This document shows positions 57,722 to 64,000 of a stretch of 64,000 nt of DNA, one piece after another (the stretch's first letter is position 1; each line of letters starts with the position of its first letter). The stretch comes from Sequoia sempervirens. Taxonomy: Eukaryota > Streptophyta > Pinopsida > Cupressales > Cupressaceae. Position numbers and translations under genes: made by a program. The notes under the pieces were generated by a model. It saw nothing but the letters and a program-made list of their open reading frames with translations. It searched no databases and had not been told where the DNA came from. Location: assembly GCA_007258455.2 (NCBI GenBank), contig VDFB02321297.1:1-64000 (forward strand), given 5' to 3'.

Positions 57722-59935
57722 GGAACCCTAATCCCTCAATCCTCAACCCTTAAACCCTTTACCCTTAAACCCTAATCTCTCAACCCTTAATCCTTAAACC
57801 CTTAATACCTAAACCCTTAAACCCTAATCCCTCAATCCTATAACCCTAAACCTTCAACCCTCAAGCCTTTAACCTCAACCTTTAAACCATAATCCCTCAA
57901 TCATATAACCCTCATCCCTCAAAGCTCAACCCTTAAACCATATACCCTTAATTCCTTAACCCTCAACCCTTAAACCCTAATCCCTCAAACCTCAACCCTT
58001 AAACCCTTAATCCCTAAATCCTTAAACCCTAATCCCTCAATCCTACAACCCTCAACCTTCAACCCTCTAACTTAAACCCTCAACCATTTAACCCTCAACG
58101 CTTAAACCATAATCCCTCAATCCTCAACCCTTAAACCCTCACCCCTCAACTCTCAACCCTTAAACCCTCAATCCTTAATCCCTACACCCTCAACCCTCAA
58201 CTCTTAAACCCTCAACCTTTAAAACCTCAGCCCTCAAGCCTCAACCCTTAAACCATAAACCCTTAATTACTTAAACCCTCAACCCTTAAAACCTCAACCC
58301 TTAAACCATAATCCCACAACCCTATACCTTAGAACCTAATACCTCAACCCTCAACCATTAAAACCTCAACCCTTAAACCTTAATCCCTCAACCCTTAATC
58401 CCTTATCCCTCAACCCTTAACCCTTAAACTCTCAACCCTTAATTCATCAACCCTCAACCCTTAAAACCTCAATCCTCAACCCTTAAATCCTAATCCCCCA
58501 ACCCACAACCTTTAAACCCTCAACCCTCAACCCTTAAACCCTAATCCCTCAACACTCAATCCTTCAACCCTCATCCCTCAACCCTCAACCCTTAAACCCT
58601 CAACCCTTAATCACTCAACCCTAAACCCTTAAAAACTCAACCCTCAACCCTCAACCCTTAAACCATCAACCCTCAATCATCAACCCTATACCTTGGACCC
58701 TAATCCCTCAATCCTTAAACCCTCAAACCTTAAACCCTAATCCCTCAACCCTCAACCCTCAAACCCTCATCCCTCAATTCTCAACCCTAATCCAAATCCT
58801 ATACATTAAACCATCAAGCCTCAACCCTTAAGCCCTAATCCCTCAAGCCTCAATCCTTAAAATGTAAACCCTTAAACCCTCAACCTCGATCCTCAACCCT
58901 AATCCCTCAACCCTCAACCCTTAAACCCTAATCCATCAAACCTCAACCCTTAAACCATAATCCCTAAAACCTCAACCCTTAAACCCTCAACCCTCAACCC
59001 CTAAACCCTAAAAAGTCAAGCCTCAACCCTTAAACCCTAAACCCTTAAACCCTCAACCTTCAACCCTCAAATTTAATCCCTCAACCTTATACCTTAAACC
59101 ATAATCCCTCAACCCTTAAACCCTCAATCCTTAAACCCTAATCCATCAACCCTCAACCCTTAAACCCTTAACCCCTTAACCCACAACCCTTAAAACCTTA
59201 ACCCTCATCCCTCAAACCTCAACCCTTAAACCCTAAAATCTTAATCCCTCAAACTTCAACCCTTAAAAACTCAACCCTCAACCCTCAACTCTTAAAATCT
59301 CAACCCTCAAACTTCAACCCTCAACCCTAATCCCTCAAACCTTAAACCCTAATCCGTCAACCCTCAACCCTCAACCCTCAAACCCTCATCCCTCAATGCT
59401 CAACCTTAATCCCTCAAGCCTCAACCCTATACCTTAAACCCTCAAGCCTCAACACTTAAAGCCTAATCCCTCAAGCCTTAATCCTTAAAACCTAAACCCT
59501 TAAACCCTCAACCTCGACCCTCAACCCTAATCCCTCAAGCCTATACCTTAAACCCTAATCCCTCAACCCTTAAACCCTAATATCTCAACCCTTAAACCCT
59601 CAACCCTCAAACCGAATCCCTCAACCCTATACCTTAAACCATAATCCCTCAACCCGTAAACCCTTAACCCCTGAACTCACAACCCTTAAACCCTATTCCC
59701 TCAACCCTCAACCATTAACCCTCAACCCTCAACCCTAATCCCTCAACCCTATACCTTAAAACCCAATCCCCAAGCTCTCAAACCTTAAACCCTCAAGCCT
59801 TAAAACCTAATCCCTCAACTGTATAACCCCCAACCCTCAACCCTCAACCCTCATTAAACCCCCTAATCCCTCAACCCTCAACCCTTAAACTTTCAATCCT
59901 CATCCCTCTACCCTATACATTAAACCCTGAGGAGG
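57722..59935 (+). repeat. 2.2-kb telomere-like variant array, C strand
   Basis: Dominated by CCCTCAA, CCCTTAAA, CCCTAAT and CCTATAC words, 7-8 bases each. Relative to plant telomere CCCTAAA these are variants; consecutive canonical units are rare. Strand is opposite to the arrays at 53317 and 55041. Confidence 0.9.
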
Positions 59936-60599
59936 GAAGGCAAGGTAGAGAGGGTGGGAGAGGGGTGGGTAATGAGACAAGGATGGAGAGGTAGAGAGGT
60001 AAAGAGGGAAGGAGGGAGAGTCATGGTGATAGGGAGAGAGAGAGGGTGGGAGGAAGAGGTAGTGATATATAAAAAGGAGATAGATGGGAAATAAATAATA
60101 ATCGAGGGGTAAGGAGGAAAGAATATAGATGGGGGTAAGGATAGAAGGAAACATAGAAAGGGAGATAGGGAGAGAGATTGGGAGAGACCTAGAGAGGGGA
60201 GGGGGAAGAGAGAGAGAGTGAGAGAAGTATCGGTAGATGAGTAACAAGCGATGGAGGAAGAGGTACACATGGAGGGAGTGAGAGACATAGGGAGGAGGAG
60301 ATAAAGAGGTGATGACTTGGAAAGGGGGGGGAGAGGGAAGAAGAGAGAAAGAAGAACGGGATGAGAGATAGAGGGGGGAGAGAGGTGGGTAATGTGACAA
60401 GGTTGGAGAGACTTGGAGATGGGGGGAGAGAGAGAGAGAGAGAGAAAGATGTGAGAGACAGAGGGGGAAAGAGGTGGGTTATGAGACAAGGAGGGATAAC
60501 CTTGGATATGGGGAGAGAGAGAGGTTGGGAAGGAGATGTAGAGATCAAGAGAAAAGAGATAAATGGGTGAGAAACAATAACAAAGGGAGATAGAAGAAG

Positions 60600-60970
60600 A
60601 GAGAGGTAGGGAGGAAAGGATGGAGCTGGGGTTAATGAGGAAAGGCAAGGTATAGAGGGTGGGAGAGACCTAGAAAGGGTTGAGAGAGAATAGTGTAAGT
60701 ATTGGTTAAGAGGGAAGGAGACAAAGAGGGACTGAAAGGTAAAACCTCGACTATCCATCATTGATCATAAATTGTAAACTTTAAGACTTATCAAAGCAGG
60801 GTAGTGAGAGGAAAATAACAATCAATGAAGTTGGTGTTTTTGTCAATACATCACCATTTGGCGAGCGCAAATTTTGGAGAGTTCCAAATTTGGTGCTCGC
60901 CAAATGTTGCATTGCATTTGGCAAGTGCTAAATTTGGCGCTCTCCAAATTTGGTGCTCGCCAAATTAGCT
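60600..60970 (-). repeat. Right inverted-repeat arm, unit 2
   Basis: Inverse of the left arms, ending in ccaaatttggtgctcgccaaa clusters (60845-60970), given as CCAAATTTGG and GCTCGCCAAA. Confidence 0.85.
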
Positions 60971-60975
60971 AAGTT

Positions 60976-62354
60976 AGGAAGTACCAACCCAAAGGGTTGG
61001 ATGACCATTTGATACCATGAACGTGATTTTCTCAAGAGGGTACCAAATTTTCACATATTTTTGGTCGTGCTAACTGCCACGTTTGCATTTCTTTCAATGA
61101 AAGTTTATAAAAAAACTGCGATGACATTAGGCTCTCTCTTAGCTATCTAAATATATAATTTTTTTATGTTTTGATTATGTTAAGGTTTTCATCCATAACT
61201 TCTCTTGTTATTGCCTTCGCTTTTGTCAAAAACCAACATGTGTAGTTTTAAGATATATTTTTACTCATTCATTGAATCTTCAAACAAATTACATTTTTTT
61301 AAACTAGGCTTCATTCTACACATGATGAAAAAAATTGATTTTCGATTAGTTTTCAAAAAAATTAGGGGGAGCACGCTCAAATTTTAACTTTTCAGGATGT
61401 GTCCACTTTGAAAATTCATAAAATATTATATATCATTAAAAAAATCAGCCGAAATAATGGGGATAAACTACATGGTGTTTGCTAATTTCTCACCATTTGG
61501 ATTTTTGAAATTCTAAAAAAAAAGGTAATGAAAAAGGGGGGGCCCTCAGACGCTGTGCTATTTTTTTGATAAAAACATGACCTGTTTTCCCCTACCTTTT
61601 TGAAACCCTTAATCTTCATTACTTTCAAAAAATTTAGTAGCTTAGAAACTAGACTTGGAGCACTTCAACTCTTGTTCTTTTTTAATCTTCAAATTTTGAG
61701 CATAACTATCTTCATTTTCTAATGCACATTAGACTTTGCTAATTTCAAAAAGAAAGTGGCATCTTAAGAGCCATTTTTGTGTCATAGCTTGGTGCACTTA
61801 CCCAAGTGAAAGAATTTTATTCTTAACAATTTCCTAGAAATGGAATTAGAGTGTGTTTGGAATTGATTATTCAGAAAGGGAAGTATCTAGTTTTAAAACA
61901 GCTATGTTAGAACTTGTTTTAGTTTCTTTTTTATGTTTTTTTGGTAACCAGATATAGTTGTATGGGAAGTACTGAAAGTTGAGAATTAGATAAATGTGGG
62001 TGCAATGTAGGTACTTGATAGCTTGTTTCAAGCATTCTTTTTTCCCTATTGCTATGAGCTTTTACAATTATTGGCATATAATTGCAAGGACTTGATTGAC
62101 ATAGGCAATTAATATCTTCAACTAGGAAAATTTCATAGTGTATGTGATTTGTATTTATTTCAAATTTAATTATGTTATATGTGTTGTTTGAATTTATTTC
62201 CAAGAAATAGGTTTCTTGGATTTTTTTAGTAATTGAAGACCAAAGCTAAATCTTAACACTAAGTATTGTGGCTATACATTGGAAACATAACACACCACCT
62301 TCAATTTTTCCTTTCTAGTAAAGCATTATCATCTTCATGATATATCCTTGATAG
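60976..62354. other. AT-rich spacer; part shared with 1141-1850
   Basis: No supported gene. 61330-61760 resembles 1380-1800 in order of short motifs. The remainder shows nothing. Confidence 0.4.
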
Positions 62355-62942
62355 TTTGTAATGCATAAAATTATTCTTACAAGATTATCTTTTAAATAAT
62401 CTCTCAAAAAAATATGTGCACTAGTATTACCACTTTTTATCCCATTGAAAAATGACTATACAATGTGTAACAACCTAATCTATTTATTTAAATGTCAGGT
62501 TGAGTAGGTTCTTGAGAGTGAGGGGACCGAAATTGAAGAGAATTTAGAGGATTTGTAATGCATAAAATTATTCTTACAAGATTATCTTTTAAATAATCTC
62601 TCAAAAAATATGTGCACTAGTATTACCACTTTTTATCCCATTGAAAAATGACTATACAATGTGTAACAACCTAATCTATTTATTTAAATGTCAGGTTGAG
62701 TAGGTTCTTAAGAGTGAGGGGACCGAAATTGAAGAGAATTTAGCGGATTTGTAATTCATAAAATTATTCTTACAAGATTATCTTTTAAATAATCTCTCAA
62801 AAAAATATGTGCACTAGTATTACCACTTTTTATCCCATTGAAAAATGACTATACAATGTGTAACAATCTAATCTATTTATTTAAATGTCAGGTTGAGTAG
62901 GTTCTTGAGAGTGTGGGAACTGAAATTGAAGAGAATTTGGAG
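62355..62942 (+). repeat. Three tandem 196-bp units
   Basis: Units start TTTGTAATGCATAAAATTAT at 62355, 62552 and 62748 (periods 197 and 196) and are nearly identical. Each ends with AATGTCAGGTTGAG, then a stretch that in the last unit becomes the coding start VLESVGTEIEENLEG. Confidence 0.95.
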
Positions 62943-63997
62943 GGGTGGTCTGATGGGTACAATACTAACCTTGACTATACACCCTCGTCTGGTGGGAAGA
63001 AACCCTCTACTTCTAAATCCAAACCTTCCCTCCCGTGAGTTAAGCACAAACTAAAGGAGGTCTGTGAGGAGGTTGCAGAGGAGGGGCTTTGTTGTGGTCA
63101 GAAGGCTAAGAGTAGGGGTTTGGGTTCTAAGGATATGGGGGATAAGCTTCCAGAGGTGGTTGAGGATATTCTGGATGGTGCGGCAACGATTTTTGGAAAT
63201 TTGAACCCGGTTCATGATGGTGACAGTGGGACCCCTCGTGCTAGTAAGGTGAATAGTGTTGTTAATATGGATGAGTTTGCTCATGAGCCAGCTTCCTTGG
63301 ATAGGGGTAATTCCACGTTTATTCCTAATGTCTGTCAGGATGAGGATCCTCCTACTGGTTCACCTCAGGGTAGAGGTTTGTTTTTCGGGGCCATGGACTT
63401 TTCGCAAGCATCAGGTATGATGAAAGAAGGGGTGAAAATTTACTTTAATCTAGTAATGTGGTTGGTTCATGAGATGTAGGATATCCACAATAAGCACGAC
63501 ACTATCATCCAGTGCAATATTTCCATGCTCCGTAGTATCAAGGAAAAGGACTCCATCTTTGGTTTGGCTAAATCGATGAATTCTAGTATCGGCTGTGTGA
63601 TGGATGAGTTGGATAACTTGAAAAAAGGCTATGGCCTGAGGCTGGCATTGTTGGAAAAGAATTATAGGCAGATGCGTAAGGACTTGGACACGCTCATTAA
63701 TCTTAGCAAGGAAAAGTTGGAAGCCTCGGCTGAAGGTCTAGTTTTTCTCAATGAGAAGGCAAAAGAATGGATGGGAAGAGGTCTTTTTGGTGATCAGATG
63801 ACTAAGGAGAGGGGGAGAGTGTTGACAAGAACATGTAGACCATGGATTTGGGTGTTGGGCCGAGTGTGTTTACTCGGAGTAAAACTAAGAAATGCAAAAC
63901 GATCCCTAGGCAGGATGTGGATGACATCATGGAAATGCATGATAGGCTGGCATCGAAGGACCTAGAAGCGATGAGGATGCTCAAAGAACTTATCTAA
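62943..63997 (+). pseudogene. Degraded coding frame, possible LINE ORF1
   Basis: The frame begins in the last tandem unit and runs with a TGA near 63038, a TAG at 63477 and a frameshift near 63810. Order: an S/K-rich start (SSGGKKPSTSKSKPSLP), an acidic middle (LPEVVEDILDGAATIFGNL), and, after the TAG, a helical coiled-coil part (SIKEKDSIFGLAKSMNSSIG, DELDNLKKGYGLRLALLEKN, KDLDTLINLSKEKLEASAEG). The end is basic then acidic (FTRSKTKKCKTIPRQDVDDI, MRMLKELI), stopping at TAA 63995-63997. It is clearly more G/C-rich than its surroundings. No domain recognised. Coiled coil, 5' tandem units and a TAATG at the stop suggest ORF1 of a LINE, with ORF2 beyond the window; a multi-exon host gene is the alternative. 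Confidence 0.5.
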
Positions 63998-64000
63998 TGG

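Larger units (their letters stand above)
54111..60970. mobile_element. Foldback unit 2, about 6.9 kb
   Basis: Left arm 54111-54440, C/T-rich 54500-55040, G-strand telomere-like 55041-55262, G/A-rich 55280-57720, C-strand telomere-like 57722-59935, G/A-rich 59936-60735, right arm 60600-60970. The right arm is the inverse of the left over about 250 bases: on the minus strand it reads gatggatagtcgaggttttacctttc, split here as gatggatagt and ggttttacctttc, as in the left arm at 54308. No transposase. TSD not identified. Confidence 0.75.

Noticed and set aside
53577..57746. Long minus-strand frames of S, L, P and Y (up to 261 codons)
   Set aside because: They are translations of G/A microsatellite; every frame is open because the repeat lacks stop codons. 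No domain or start context.
57722..59935. True chromosome end
   Set aside because: Units are mostly variants, strand flips occur nearby, and non-telomeric DNA continues on both sides.
59900..60761. Overlapping minus frames of 166-242 codons
   Set aside because: Same polypurine low-complexity effect; overlapping frames are all open.

Overview
The window reads as repeat-rich, intergenic nuclear DNA of a seed plant with a very large genome. A gymnosperm such as a conifer is my best inference. The grounds are the AT-rich composition, several nested and decayed Ty3/gypsy and Ty1/copia retrotransposons of plant type, a plant hAT-family transposase relic, and more than 2 kb of telomere-like repeat variants. 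I found no intact host housekeeping gene, no rRNA or tRNA gene and no CRISPR array. Nearly all recognisable coding DNA is mobile-element protein broken by stops, frameshifts or later insertions.

Layout, left to right. 1-1025: minus-strand LTR-like repeat. 1026-1850: AT-rich DNA and an unassigned repeat. About 1850-7760: minus-strand Ty1/copia relic (RT, integrase, gag, PBS, LTR) whose gag zinc knuckle is split by an 869-bp insertion carrying its own 260-bp foldback. 7760-10360: featureless AT-rich spacer. 10361-10960: a second copy of the 'TTCGCC' repeat type. 10969-24240: hAT-type transposase gene with a TATA box, split by a 10.25-kb Ty3/gypsy-type element (12288-22537, TSD ATATT). That element contains a 4.0-kb non-autonomous copia-type element in the opposite strand (15229-19251), so three layers are stacked. 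25204-26709: plus-strand LTR-like repeat of the same family as 1-1025.

27430-28373 and 42570-45710: two parts of one unrecognised minus-strand gene, split by a 14.2-kb Tat-type gypsy element (28379-42564, TSD CAATC) with a rearranged 3' end. 46640-47118: 42-bp tandem repeat plus a TTCGCC-type repeat end. 47119-52260: minus-strand gypsy relic with its 5' LTR. 52361-60970: two head-to-tail foldback (inverted-repeat) units whose arms and interiors are pyrimidine/purine microsatellites and degenerate telomere-like repeats that switch strand. 60976-62354: unassigned. 62355-62942: three tandem 196-bp units running straight into a degraded open frame (62943-63997), possibly LINE ORF1.

Most noteworthy: (1) the 8.6-kb foldback with telomere-like cores; (2) a conserved block inside LTRs of several elements, with a GGGGTTTG/CAAACCCC hairpin flanked in two copies by consensus splice sites at conserved spacing; (3) two nested insertions whose target-site duplications show that the interrupted reading frames were once continuous; (4) 5' tandem units abutting a coding frame at the right edge.
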